In this document: piece after piece, positions 7,811 to 14,919 of the stretch
Layout of the letters: each line of letters begins with the position of its first letter
Position numbering within the stretch: position 1 is the first letter of the stretch
From: Bacteroidales bacterium
Lineage (GTDB): Bacteria; Bacteroidota; Bacteroidia; Bacteroidales; Muribaculaceae
Length of the DNA stretch: 24,033 nt
Reading direction: 5' to 3'
NCBI GenBank assembly: GCA_014800065.1
Contig: JAAVGX010000080.1
Coordinates: forward strand, 1 to 24,033
Program-made: the position numbers and the translations under genes
Notes under the pieces: model-generated
What the model was told of the DNA's origin: nothing
Seen by the model: only the letters and a program-made list of their open reading frames with translations
The model's database searches: none

Positions 7811-8812
7811 TTATCGTGCAAGTTTTAGAGTAGAGTTTCCGGCCTTCACGATATATACACCGGCACCCAGTCCGGAGATATCGAACTCGGAAGACTCTCC
7901 GCTCATAACAATCGACCCGGCAACATCGGTTATCATGGCAAAGTCTGCACCCTGCACTCTCACGATATGCGAAGCACGATCGTAGGTGATGGCGGCGTCA
8001 CCGACCGAGGGCATATTCAGGGCATTGGATGCCGATTCCTTCACGGTCAGTTTGTCCATAGCGAAGTAAAGGGGTGTGTTGGCACCGTAATCACCTACAT
8101 CAGTGGTGGTCATGGTAAAATAAATTTCATCAACAGTTCCAAGCTCAGACAGGTCCACATAGCTCCAGCTGCGGTTGATGGTCAGATTGCCGTTGGCGTA
8201 GGAGGCAAGGTCGAATTCAACAGTCTTTTCGGTTTTTTCGGGCGCAACACCGTGGGCGGTCACCGTGAGCTTATCTCCATTACGGAACGCACGCGCATAT
8301 GAATCGCCGAACTCAACACAATAGTAGGTGTAGCTGGTGAGATTGAAATAGGCTCCTACCGGTTCGTAAACCTTGCCGTCGTTGAATGCAACCTGCAGAG
8401 GTTCTGCATAATAGGTTGAGTAGTAAGCAACTGCATAGGGCATGGTCTTGTCGGTGACAGGGGTGCCGTCTTCGTCAACCTTCACTGTACCGTCCTCGTT
8501 GAGCACGATTCCACCGGGGGTCATGTTGCTGAACTGGAATTTGAGTGTGTTGTCGGGACGAGCGTTATCGTACGAGGTGGATGCGGTGAAACCCCACCAG
8601 GAGAGCCATTCGCTGTTGGCGTGGTGCACCAGCGAGAAGCACTGGCTTTCGATGGAGGTTGCATCATCGGTGTAAGTGTCAGTCCAAGCACCTGTTTCGG
8701 AGTTGAATTCCAACTTGGTAGTGGCCTTGCTCAAATCAAGCGTAACGGTTTGTTGAGCGGATAGGCTCCAAAAGGCTGCAGTGCAGCAAAGCAGAGTAAA
8801 AACCTTCTTCAT
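7811..8812 (-). CDS. DUF4465 protein, BtuH-like exported corrinoid-binding candidate
   Basis: 333 residues from ATG 8812. Longer frames upstream run into the riboswitch leader and are not credible. The signal peptide is MKKVFTLLCCTAAFWSLSA, with cleavage before QQ. Residues about 20-270 match the DUF4465 pattern: SEWLSWWGFTAS, YAVAYYS, AYFNLTSYTYYCVEFGD, SWSYVDLSELGTVDEIYFTM, NTPLYFAMDKLTV. Bacteroides BtuH proteins, a B12-binding class, contain this domain. The last ~60 residues (YDRASHIVRVQG, ITDVAGSIVMS, GLGAGVYIVKAGNSTLKLAR) look like a type IX secretion C-terminal sorting domain. There is no lipobox at the cleavage site, so anchoring by such a domain would replace lipidation. It is the first gene after the cobalamin riboswitch. 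The binding role is inferred from domain and context. Confidence 0.82.
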   Translation of the reverse strand: MKKVFTLLCCTAAFWSLSAQQTVTLDLSKATTKLEFNSETGAWTDTYTDDATSIESQCFSLVHHANSEWLSWWGFTASTSYDNARPDNTLKFQFSNMTPGGIVLNEDGTVKVDEDGTPVTDKTMPYAVAYYSTYYAEPLQVAFNDGKVYEPVGAYFNLTSYTYYCVEFGDSYARAFRNGDKLTVTAHGVAPEKTEKTVEFDLASYANGNLTINRSWSYVDLSELGTVDEIYFTMTTTDVGDYGANTPLYFAMDKLTVKESASNALNMPSVGDAAITYDRASHIVRVQGADFAMITDVAGSIVMSGESSEFDISGLGAGVYIVKAGNSTLKLAR

Positions 8813-8825
8813 ACACAAAGTTTTA

Positions 8826-8867
8826 AAAATAAAAAATTCCCGTAGGTCGGTAACGACGGATACGGAA
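8826..8867 (-). terminator. Probable terminator in the riboswitch expression platform
   Basis: On the minus strand TTCC-GTA-x-GTCG, loop TTAC, then CGAC-x-TAC-x-GGAA form about 11 pairs with small internal loops, followed directly by TTTTTTATTTTTA. It lies between the riboswitch and the first gene (14 bases before its ATG), as expected if bound cobalamin promotes termination. Confidence 0.6.
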
Positions 8868-8920
8868 ACAGCTCTTTGGTGTATGCAAGTCAAATCGCTA
8901 CCCATATCCCGGGGTGGATA

Positions 8921-9097
8921 ATTGGTGAAAAGGCAGGTCTTCTGACTTATCTCGTTCGGATGGCCTTCCCGGCTCGTAAGCCAGTGGCATTTTCATCCAA
9001 TTTCCTTCGGCCGCAAAGCCTTCGGTGAGAAATACAGCAGCGGGTACTGTCGGGGATTCTGACCCCGTTCCCTTTTGATGCCATTGGGCAACCATTT
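8921..9097 (-). ncRNA. Cobalamin (B12) riboswitch
   Basis: Read on the minus strand the segment carries the conserved cobalamin-aptamer core in order: a 5' stem with GGGGTCAGAATCCCC, then CAGTACCCGCTGCTGT, a variable hairpin arm, GCCACTGG, GAGCCGGGAAGGC, and the B12 box AGTCAGAAGACCTGCC (8932-8947). It begins almost at the predicted transcription start and heads the DUF4465/lipoprotein/BtuG/BtuB operon. Such aptamers bind adenosyl- or other cobalamins and shut off uptake genes when B12 is plentiful. Confidence 0.95.
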
Positions 9098-9102
9098 CGT
9101 CG

Positions 9103-9132
9103 CAAAATTATAAATTATTTTTCTTCCCACAA
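9103..9132 (-). promoter_or_regulatory. Promoter of the B12-uptake operon
   Basis: Minus strand TTG (9132-9130), 19-base spacer, TAATTTTG (9110-9103): a full match to TTG-N19-TAnnTTTG. Transcription would start at about 9096, the 5' edge of the riboswitch. Confidence 0.8.
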
Positions 9133-9183
9133 AATTTTCCTTCCGATATTTTTAATTCCTTGGGTTTGCGAAAAATGCGATTG

Positions 9184-9213
9184 TTGGTTTTTGAAAAAAA
9201 ATTCATACCTTTG
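9184..9213 (+). promoter_or_regulatory. Promoter of the NahK-like kinase gene
   Basis: TTG (9184-9186), 19-base spacer, TACCTTTG (9206-9213) fits the Bacteroidota consensus exactly. It is divergent from, and 51 bases away from, the riboswitch-operon promoter. The ATG follows 15 bases later, so the leader is very short and holds no riboswitch. Confidence 0.8.
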
Positions 9214-9228
9214 CGCAAAATCAATACC

Positions 9229-10311
9229 ATGGAAGTTCAGGAAATTGCAAATCAGTTCAATTTTGAGGGGACTATCGAAAGTGTAGCTCCTCTTGGCGAA
9301 GGTTTTATCAATGATACTTTTGTAGTAAAGACCGCCGACAACGCTCCCGACTATATTCTGCAGCGAAAAAATAAAAAAATCTTCCCGAATGTACCCGCAA
9401 TGATGGAAAATATAGTGAATGTCACTGACCATCTGCGCAAAAAGGTACTGGCAGCCGGTGGCGACCCTGATTCGGAAGTACTTCGGGTGATATACACCCG
9501 CAACGGAGCCCCCTACTTTGTGGATGATGCGGGCCAGTACTGGGCCGCGTGTGTGTTTGTGCCGGACTCGGTAACATATGCCCAAGCCGATACTCCCGCG
9601 TTAGCGGCCAAGGGTGGAGAAGGCATCGGCAAATTCCACGCCATGCTCATGGACTTCGACAAACCTATCAATGAAATCATTCCGGGGTTCCACAACATGG
9701 AAATTCGCCTCGAGCAATGGGACGAGGCCGTGAAAGCCGACCGCGCAGGCCGTGTGGCAGACGTGTCCGAGGAAATCGGCTGGATCGAGGAGCATCGCCG
9801 CCAAATGATGGAGTTTCAGGAGCTGGTAGATAACGGTACTATTCCCAAGCGTGTAACTCACAACGACACCAAGATTACCAATATCCTCTTCGACCGACAG
9901 GGCGCCGTGAAATGCGTCATTGACCTGGACACACTAATGAGCGCTCCAATACACAACGATATGGGCGACTCTATCAGGACCTATGCCAACACCGGTGCCG
10001 AGGACGACCGCGACCTCACCCGCGTGTCCATGTCTCTGCCCATGTTCGAAGGGTATGTGAAAGGATACCTCTCGCAAGTGGGACATCTGCTCACCCCCGC
10101 TGAAATTGAATGGCTGCCATTCGCTCCTCTTTTCATCACTTATGAGCAGACTCTGCGCTTTCTGATGGACTATATCAACGGCGACACATATTATAAAATA
10201 AAGTATCCCGAACACAACCTCGACCGGACCCGCGCTCAGTACGCCCTATTCAAGAGCATGCTGGAGCAATATCCGATGATGAAGCAGATTGTGTACGACA
10301 ATATCCCTTAA
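9229..10311 (+). CDS. APH-fold small-molecule kinase, NahK-like
   Basis: 360 residues from ATG 9229, which directly follows a strong promoter. It has the aminoglycoside-phosphotransferase fold: a glycine-rich N-lobe loop (APLGEGFINDTFVV, about 20-33), YILQRKN, and the catalytic loop HNDTKITNILF (211-221; D213 base, N218 metal). The DFG-equivalent is VIDLDTLM (230-237), followed by DMGDSIRTYANT. The last two motifs match N-acetylhexosamine 1-kinase (NahK) and its Bacteroidetes relatives. The likely reaction is ATP-dependent phosphorylation of a sugar such as GlcNAc/GalNAc at C1, in the cytosol. It sits between the B12 surface operon and the btuFCD-type genes, but all three units have their own promoters, so the link may be accidental. 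The substrate is not proven. Confidence 0.78.
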   Translation: MEVQEIANQFNFEGTIESVAPLGEGFINDTFVVKTADNAPDYILQRKNKKIFPNVPAMMENIVNVTDHLRKKVLAAGGDPDSEVLRVIYTRNGAPYFVDDAGQYWAACVFVPDSVTYAQADTPALAAKGGEGIGKFHAMLMDFDKPINEIIPGFHNMEIRLEQWDEAVKADRAGRVADVSEEIGWIEEHRRQMMEFQELVDNGTIPKRVTHNDTKITNILFDRQGAVKCVIDLDTLMSAPIHNDMGDSIRTYANTGAEDDRDLTRVSMSLPMFEGYVKGYLSQVGHLLTPAEIEWLPFAPLFITYEQTLRFLMDYINGDTYYKIKYPEHNLDRTRAQYALFKSMLEQYPMMKQIVYDNIP

Positions 10312-10327
10312 GTTAATATCACTTAAG

Positions 10328-10358
10328 TTGCGAGTTTTTGGATTTATACTTACCTTTG
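10328..10358 (+). promoter_or_regulatory. Promoter of the btuFCD-type operon
   Basis: TTG (10328-10330), 20-base spacer, TACCTTTG (10351-10358). The ATG is 22 bases downstream. No riboswitch fits in this leader. Confidence 0.75.
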
Positions 10359-10380
10359 CAAGGTTCATCACATCATCAGC

Positions 10381-11502
10381 ATGAAGAAGTTCTTACTCCT
10401 TTCCATTCTATTGATTATGCTCGGGTCCTGTTCCGGGCATGGCAACGGAAGCCTCTCGGAAGATACTCAGGGCGACACCCTGACTCTATACTCATCCCTA
10501 CTCACAATGGTGGAACGGCCCGACGGGGCAATAGGCGTAACCATCGAGAATCCTTGGAAAGAAGGCACACGACTGCAACATCTTCTGCTGGTGCATCGCG
10601 ATTCTACGTTTCCCGACAATACCGACGCCACTGTGGTTCGTATTCCCTTGGAACGGGCAGGAGTATACTCATCCGTACACACGGGCGGCCTCAAAGAGCT
10701 GGATGCCCTGAGTGTAATTGCCGGCGTGGCCGACGTCGCATATTTTCCCCAAAACGACACCATACGAACATTGGTTCAAAACGGCTTAATTGCCGACCTC
10801 GGCTCATCGCAATCGCCTACTGTTGAGCGTATTGCCGCCTCCGAACTGCAGGCTGTGCTACGCTCTCCCATGGAGGGACTCGGTGCCGGTACCTTGCCCG
10901 CCGGTGTGGTACCCCTGGAAATGGCCGATTACATGGAAACATCTCCCTTGGGTCGTGCGGAGTGGATTCTGCTCTTAGGCGCGCTCACCGATCGTCTGCC
11001 GCAAGCGCAAGCGCTGCTTAATCAAGTAGTTGAAGACTACAGTGACCTCCACTACAAAGCCACGATGGCTCAAAGCGCCAAACCCTCCGTCCTCACCGAA
11101 ACGGAGCAAAGCGGGGTGTGGTATGTACCCGGAGGACACAGTTATATGGCTCGATTCATAACCGATGCCGGCGGCACGCTACCCTGGGAGGACAATTCCT
11201 CCACCGGTTCGGTGCCGATGGGGCTCGAAGCCGTAGCGGCGCGGGCTCTGGAGGCCGACGTGTGGATTTTGAAAACATTCGGCTCCTCTCCCGGCGCCGA
11301 GGACCTCGTGAAAATGAACCCGCGCTACGCCGCCTTCAAGCCTGTGCGAAATCGAAACATTTGGAGCTGCAACACAGCCCAAGTGCCGTTCTTCGACGAT
11401 ATTGCTTTCCATCCGGAGCGCTTATTGGCCGACTATATAGCCATCTTCCATCCCGAAGTCCTGCCAGAACACAAAATGAATTACTTTCAAAAATCAAAAT
11501 AA
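10381..11502 (+). CDS. btuF: ABC-transporter substrate-binding lipoprotein (BtuF-like)
   Basis: 373 residues. A short signal peptide ends in the lipobox LIMLGSC (C17). The next residues (SGHGNGS) lack the acidic surface-export signal, so it probably faces the periplasm from the inner membrane. The body resembles the class-III (TroA/FecB/BtuF) binding proteins: the first lobe has LDALSVIAGVADVAYF, a long helix region lies at about residues 180-225 (LLLGALTDRLPQAQALLNQV), and the second lobe has GVWYVPGGHSYMARFITDAGG and VWILKTFGS. It is translationally coupled to the permease (TAATG overlap). Corrinoid is the likely ligand because of the adjacent B12 operon; siderophore or haem cannot be excluded from sequence. 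Confidence 0.78.
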   Translation: MKKFLLLSILLIMLGSCSGHGNGSLSEDTQGDTLTLYSSLLTMVERPDGAIGVTIENPWKEGTRLQHLLLVHRDSTFPDNTDATVVRIPLERAGVYSSVHTGGLKELDALSVIAGVADVAYFPQNDTIRTLVQNGLIADLGSSQSPTVERIAASELQAVLRSPMEGLGAGTLPAGVVPLEMADYMETSPLGRAEWILLLGALTDRLPQAQALLNQVVEDYSDLHYKATMAQSAKPSVLTETEQSGVWYVPGGHSYMARFITDAGGTLPWEDNSSTGSVPMGLEAVAARALEADVWILKTFGSSPGAEDLVKMNPRYAAFKPVRNRNIWSCNTAQVPFFDDIAFHPERLLADYIAIFHPEVLPEHKMNYFQKSK

Positions 11503-12518
11503 TGAAGCGAGGCATCACGGTAATATTTCTGAGCGCAGTGCTGCTCTTAGTGCTGATTCCGGTCGGACTCAAGGCCGGTAATGTAGCATTATCGTGGTCT
11601 GAGATTTGGGAAGCTCTATGCGGACGAGGCTCGGCGCTGACCGACTTCATTATTCTCGACACCCGTTTTCCGGCCTTGATTACATCCGCTCTCGGATGCG
11701 CTGCTCTGGCGGTGGCGGGCTTGCTGATGCAGACATGTTTCAACAATCCCCTCGCCGGACCATCCATCATGGGAATATCCTCCGGCGCATCCTTAGGCGT
11801 GGCCGTGCTCATTCTCACTGCCGGGGGCGCTGTAGCCGGATTAGGAGGCAACATTGCTATCGTTGCTTGCGCGTTTGTGGGCGCGCTGGTCGTTTTAGGT
11901 GTACTGATAATTTTCTCTGCAAGCGTCAAATCGCCCGATGTCCTATTAATTATAGGTATATTGGTAGGATACCTCACCTCCTCAATAATTTCACTGCTGA
12001 ACTTTTTTGCGGCGGACCATTCCGTGCAGGCCTTCGTGGTATGGGGGCTGGGCACATTTGCCGGAGTGAGCCGAAACACGCTCCCGCTCTTCAGTATCCT
12101 CACCATTGCCTTCATCTGCGGCTCTATGCTCTACTCTAAAGCCATGAACGCCCTGCTCTTCGGCGAGCGCTATGCCGCCAACTCCGGTATATCGCCAAAG
12201 CGAGTCCGAACAGGCCTCCTGCTGCTATCAGGCGCCTTGACCGCAACGGTCACCGCCTGGTGCGGCCCGATTGTGTTCGTTGGCCTGGTAGTGCCCCACA
12301 TCGCCCGTATGCTCGTGCGATCAGGCGACCATCGCCTGCTTTTGCCCGCGACCGCCCTGACCGGTGCTCTGCTCGGTGTGCTCTGCCAGATTTGCTCCGT
12401 GCTGCCGTCCATTTCTTCAACAGGCGTAATACCCATCAACGCAATTACCCCCGTGGTAGGTGTCCCGGTCATTGTGTACGTATTGCTACAACGTCGTAAA
12501 CTCCTCTATTTCAACTGA
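11502..12518 (+). CDS. btuC: FecCD-family ABC permease (BtuC-like)
   Basis: 338 residues from ATG 11502, which overlaps the preceding stop by one base; longer upstream frames only shadow btuF. About ten hydrophobic helices are seen, with FecCD-family landmarks: the DTRFPALITSALGCAALAVA segment, GLLMQTCFNNPLAGPSIMG, SSGASLG, the cytoplasmic coupling region FGERYAANSGIS and GPIVFVGLVVPHIARMLV near the C-terminal third. It forms the homodimeric inner-membrane channel for a siderophore- or cobalamin-type ABC importer. The ATPase starts two bases after its stop. Confidence 0.88.
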   Translation: MKRGITVIFLSAVLLLVLIPVGLKAGNVALSWSEIWEALCGRGSALTDFIILDTRFPALITSALGCAALAVAGLLMQTCFNNPLAGPSIMGISSGASLGVAVLILTAGGAVAGLGGNIAIVACAFVGALVVLGVLIIFSASVKSPDVLLIIGILVGYLTSSIISLLNFFAADHSVQAFVVWGLGTFAGVSRNTLPLFSILTIAFICGSMLYSKAMNALLFGERYAANSGISPKRVRTGLLLLSGALTATVTAWCGPIVFVGLVVPHIARMLVRSGDHRLLLPATALTGALLGVLCQICSVLPSISSTGVIPINAITPVVGVPVIVYVLLQRRKLLYFN

Positions 12519-12519
12519 T

Positions 12520-13275
12520 ATGTCCCTAAGAACTGAAAATCTGTCGGTAGGCTATAACGGCCGGGCAATCCTGGAGAACATCAACGCTGACGTTCCCGCC
12601 GGTGCATTTGCCGTGCTCTTAGGACCCAACGGTTCGGGGAAATCAACCTTCCTTCGCGCCATCGCAGGAACATCATCACCTGTCAGCGGAAACATTATTA
12701 TCGGTGGACAACCCATCCGGAATCTCTCGCCACGACAACTGGCACGACAACTCGCTATGGTGTTCACCGACCGAAACGGAGGAGGAATGCTCACCGTACG
12801 CGAAGCCGTCAAAATCGGACGATACCCTTACACCGGACTCTGGGGACACCTGTCCGCCGATGACCTCCGCAAAGTCGACGAAGCCATCGAAGCCGTCGGA
12901 ATGACCGACAAAGCCGAGCGATATATCGGCACGCTCTCCGACGGCGAACGTCAGAAAGCCATGATAGCAAGAGCTTTAGCACAGGACACGCCCCTGATAG
13001 TACTCGATGAACCAACAGCATTTCTCGATGTAGCCGGGCGGGTGGAAGTGCTCCGGCTCCTGGCGAATCTTGCAAAAAATGGAAAAGCAATACTTCTCTC
13101 TACTCACGACATCGCCCCGGCCATGGAACAAGCCACACATGTGCTCGCCATCGACCCCGCAACCCACACCATGGCATGCGGCACCAAGGCCCAAATGATT
13201 GCTTCCGGGGCTATCGACAAACCTTTCGCTGCCAACGGCATGAAATTTGATCAAAATATCAACGATTTCCGTTGA
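12520..13275 (+). CDS. btuD: ABC-importer ATPase (BtuD/FecE-like)
   Basis: 251 residues from ATG 12520. All nucleotide-binding motifs are present: Walker A GPNGSGKST (35-43), signature LSDGERQKAMIARAL, Walker B PLIVLDEP with the D-loop FLD, and the switch histidine in LSTHD. The signature is a slightly degenerate form (LSDGE for LSGGE), common in FecE/BtuD proteins. It energises import through the BtuC-like channel and is the last gene of the three-gene unit, one base behind the permease stop. No terminator is obvious in the 66 bases before the next gene. Confidence 0.88.
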   Translation: MSLRTENLSVGYNGRAILENINADVPAGAFAVLLGPNGSGKSTFLRAIAGTSSPVSGNIIIGGQPIRNLSPRQLARQLAMVFTDRNGGGMLTVREAVKIGRYPYTGLWGHLSADDLRKVDEAIEAVGMTDKAERYIGTLSDGERQKAMIARALAQDTPLIVLDEPTAFLDVAGRVEVLRLLANLAKNGKAILLSTHDIAPAMEQATHVLAIDPATHTMACGTKAQMIASGAIDKPFAANGMKFDQNINDFR

Positions 13276-13341
13276 ACAAAACTATATCATTCTCAGTTAT
13301 AAAGCTAAAATTAAACCTGAACCAATAAAATCTGACCCAAA

Positions 13342-14556
13342 ATGGATAACTTTACATATTATTCTCCCACATTATACGAATTCGGACGAGGCACTGAAGA
13401 AAAAGTTGGCATGCTCTCATTCCTCATGGGCGCATCAAAAGTTCTTATCGTCTACGGCAAGAAGTACGCCAAAACCAACGGACTCATCGGCCGAATCGAG
13501 AACTCACTCAGCACCATGGGTATTGAGTACGTCGAACTGGGAGGTGTAGAGCCTAATCCTACCGACAAACTGGTTTATGAAGGTATCGAACTGGCACGCA
13601 AAAAAAATGTGGACGGCCTGATAGCCGTGGGCGGCGGCTCCGTGATTGATACTGCCAAGGCCATTGCAGCAGGTGTAAAGTACAAAGGCGATTTCTGGGA
13701 CTTTTATACCGGCAAAAGTGCAATCACCGAGGCTCTCCCCGTTGGTGTGGTTCTCACAATACCCGGCTCCGGTAGCGAGGCCTCTGGCAACAGCGTCATC
13801 ACAAAAGAAGAAACGGCAACCAAGCTCAGCGTGCGCACCGACAGTATCCTCAAACCTCGTTTTGCAATCGTCAACCCCGAGATGACTTTCACCCTCACGG
13901 CATACCAGACCGCTGTGGGCGTGGTAGATATGATGTCGCACATCCTCGAAAGATACTTCTCAACTACTCCGCGAGTGGAAGTCACCGACCGACTTGCCGA
14001 AGGACTGCTCCTTTCTCTTATCAACGAAGCTCCAAAGGCCTTGGCCGACCCTACCGACTTCCACGCCCGTGCCAACATTGAATTCGCAGGCACCTTGGCT
14101 CACAACGGCTTGGTTGGATGTGGCCGACGCGAAGACTGGGCTTCCCACGCTATGGAGCACGAAATCAGCGCTATGTACCCCAACATCGCTCATGGCGCAG
14201 GACTCGCCGTAGTAATTCCCGCATGGATGGGATTCATGGCTCATCATAAACCTTCGAAGGTGGCTCAACTCGGCCGACGCGTTTTCGGCGTCGAAGCTCG
14301 CGACGACCGCGCTGCGGCAATCGACACAGTGGCTTCAATACGCGCATTCTTCAGCGCCGTCCTCCGTATGCCACTAACATTCAAAGCATTGGGCATCGAC
14401 ACCCCCGACATCAAAGAAATGGTAGAACGCCTGCACACCAACAAAGGCGAAACAATCGGTGGATACTACAAACTAACCCCCGACGACACCCACGAAATCT
14501 ACACCCTGATGCTCGACGAAAACCAAAGAGCCGAATACCTCAACCCAAAAGAATAA
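13342..14556 (+). CDS. Iron-containing (group III) alcohol dehydrogenase
   Basis: 404 residues, the usual length of butanol dehydrogenase BdhA/YqhD-type enzymes. The N-terminal Rossmann-like domain has the nucleotide motif GGGSVIDTAKA (97-107) and PGSGSEASGNSVIT (141-154). The C-terminal helical domain carries the metal ligands D196 and H200 (VVDMMSHILE), H269/H273 (DWASHAMEHEISAM) and H284 (AHGAGLA). The enzyme reduces aldehydes to alcohols with NAD(P)H in the cytosol; the natural substrate is unclear. No TAnnTTTG promoter is visible in the 66 bases after the ABC ATPase, so read-through from btuFCD is possible. A hairpin terminator follows. Confidence 0.9.
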   Translation: MDNFTYYSPTLYEFGRGTEEKVGMLSFLMGASKVLIVYGKKYAKTNGLIGRIENSLSTMGIEYVELGGVEPNPTDKLVYEGIELARKKNVDGLIAVGGGSVIDTAKAIAAGVKYKGDFWDFYTGKSAITEALPVGVVLTIPGSGSEASGNSVITKEETATKLSVRTDSILKPRFAIVNPEMTFTLTAYQTAVGVVDMMSHILERYFSTTPRVEVTDRLAEGLLLSLINEAPKALADPTDFHARANIEFAGTLAHNGLVGCGRREDWASHAMEHEISAMYPNIAHGAGLAVVIPAWMGFMAHHKPSKVAQLGRRVFGVEARDDRAAAIDTVASIRAFFSAVLRMPLTFKALGIDTPDIKEMVERLHTNKGETIGGYYKLTPDDTHEIYTLMLDENQRAEYLNPKE

Positions 14557-14579
14557 AACAGACCCGCCCAACATCAACA

Positions 14580-14616
14580 AGCGCACTGCCTGCACCCTCG
14601 CAAGCAGTGCGCTTTG
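14580..14616 (+). terminator. Hairpin terminator after the alcohol dehydrogenase
   Basis: AGCGCACTGC and GCAGTGCGCT pair perfectly over ten positions around a 14-base loop with inner pairs. The T-tail is short (TTTGT). It lies 23 bases past the stop. Confidence 0.65.
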
Positions 14617-14698
14617 TATCCAATCCAAAGCCCAACCACCATTTGTCAACTTTTTTTAACATTACCCGATGTAAGATATTTCAGTTTTTTGCGTCATA

Positions 14699-14879
14699 TA
14701 AGTATGTATTCAAATTTAATTTATACTATATGCGAACTTATTTTTTAGTCAGTTTCAGTGCGAAGCGAAGGAGCTTAGCGTGCTAAGCGACTGAACGACA
14801 AGCTGAAAGTGGCAAAAAAGAAGTCGCAGAGAGTATAAAAGATTTTTTACTTTATCGGTTAAATTTGAATTCATACTTA
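14699..14879 (+). repeat. 181-bp palindromic terminal-inverted-repeat element, copy 1
   Basis: The terminal 21-mers (14699-14719 and 14859-14879) are inverted repeats matching at 20 of 21 positions; the left end begins TAAGTATGTATTC. Inside, TTTATACTATATGCGA (14720-14735) pairs loosely with 14824-14840, and 14738-14759 with 14803-14823. The centre has GCTTAGC-GT-GCTAAGC (14773-14788). The whole unit can fold into one long imperfect hairpin. A second copy, about 96% identical over the inner ~123 bases, lies at 17915-18102. TAAATTTG at 14860-14867 could serve as the -7 promoter box of the M16 gene, whose ATG is 40 bases beyond the element. No coding frame is seen in it. Confidence 0.85.
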
Positions 14880-14919
14880 AGTATCGTTTAGCAAATAACT
14901 AAATCACTATATACGCAAG

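Noticed and set aside
9115..9585. Minus-strand frame overlapping the divergent promoters and the start of the kinase gene
   Set aside because: It would cover two promoters and the kinase N-terminus; no domain or codon support.
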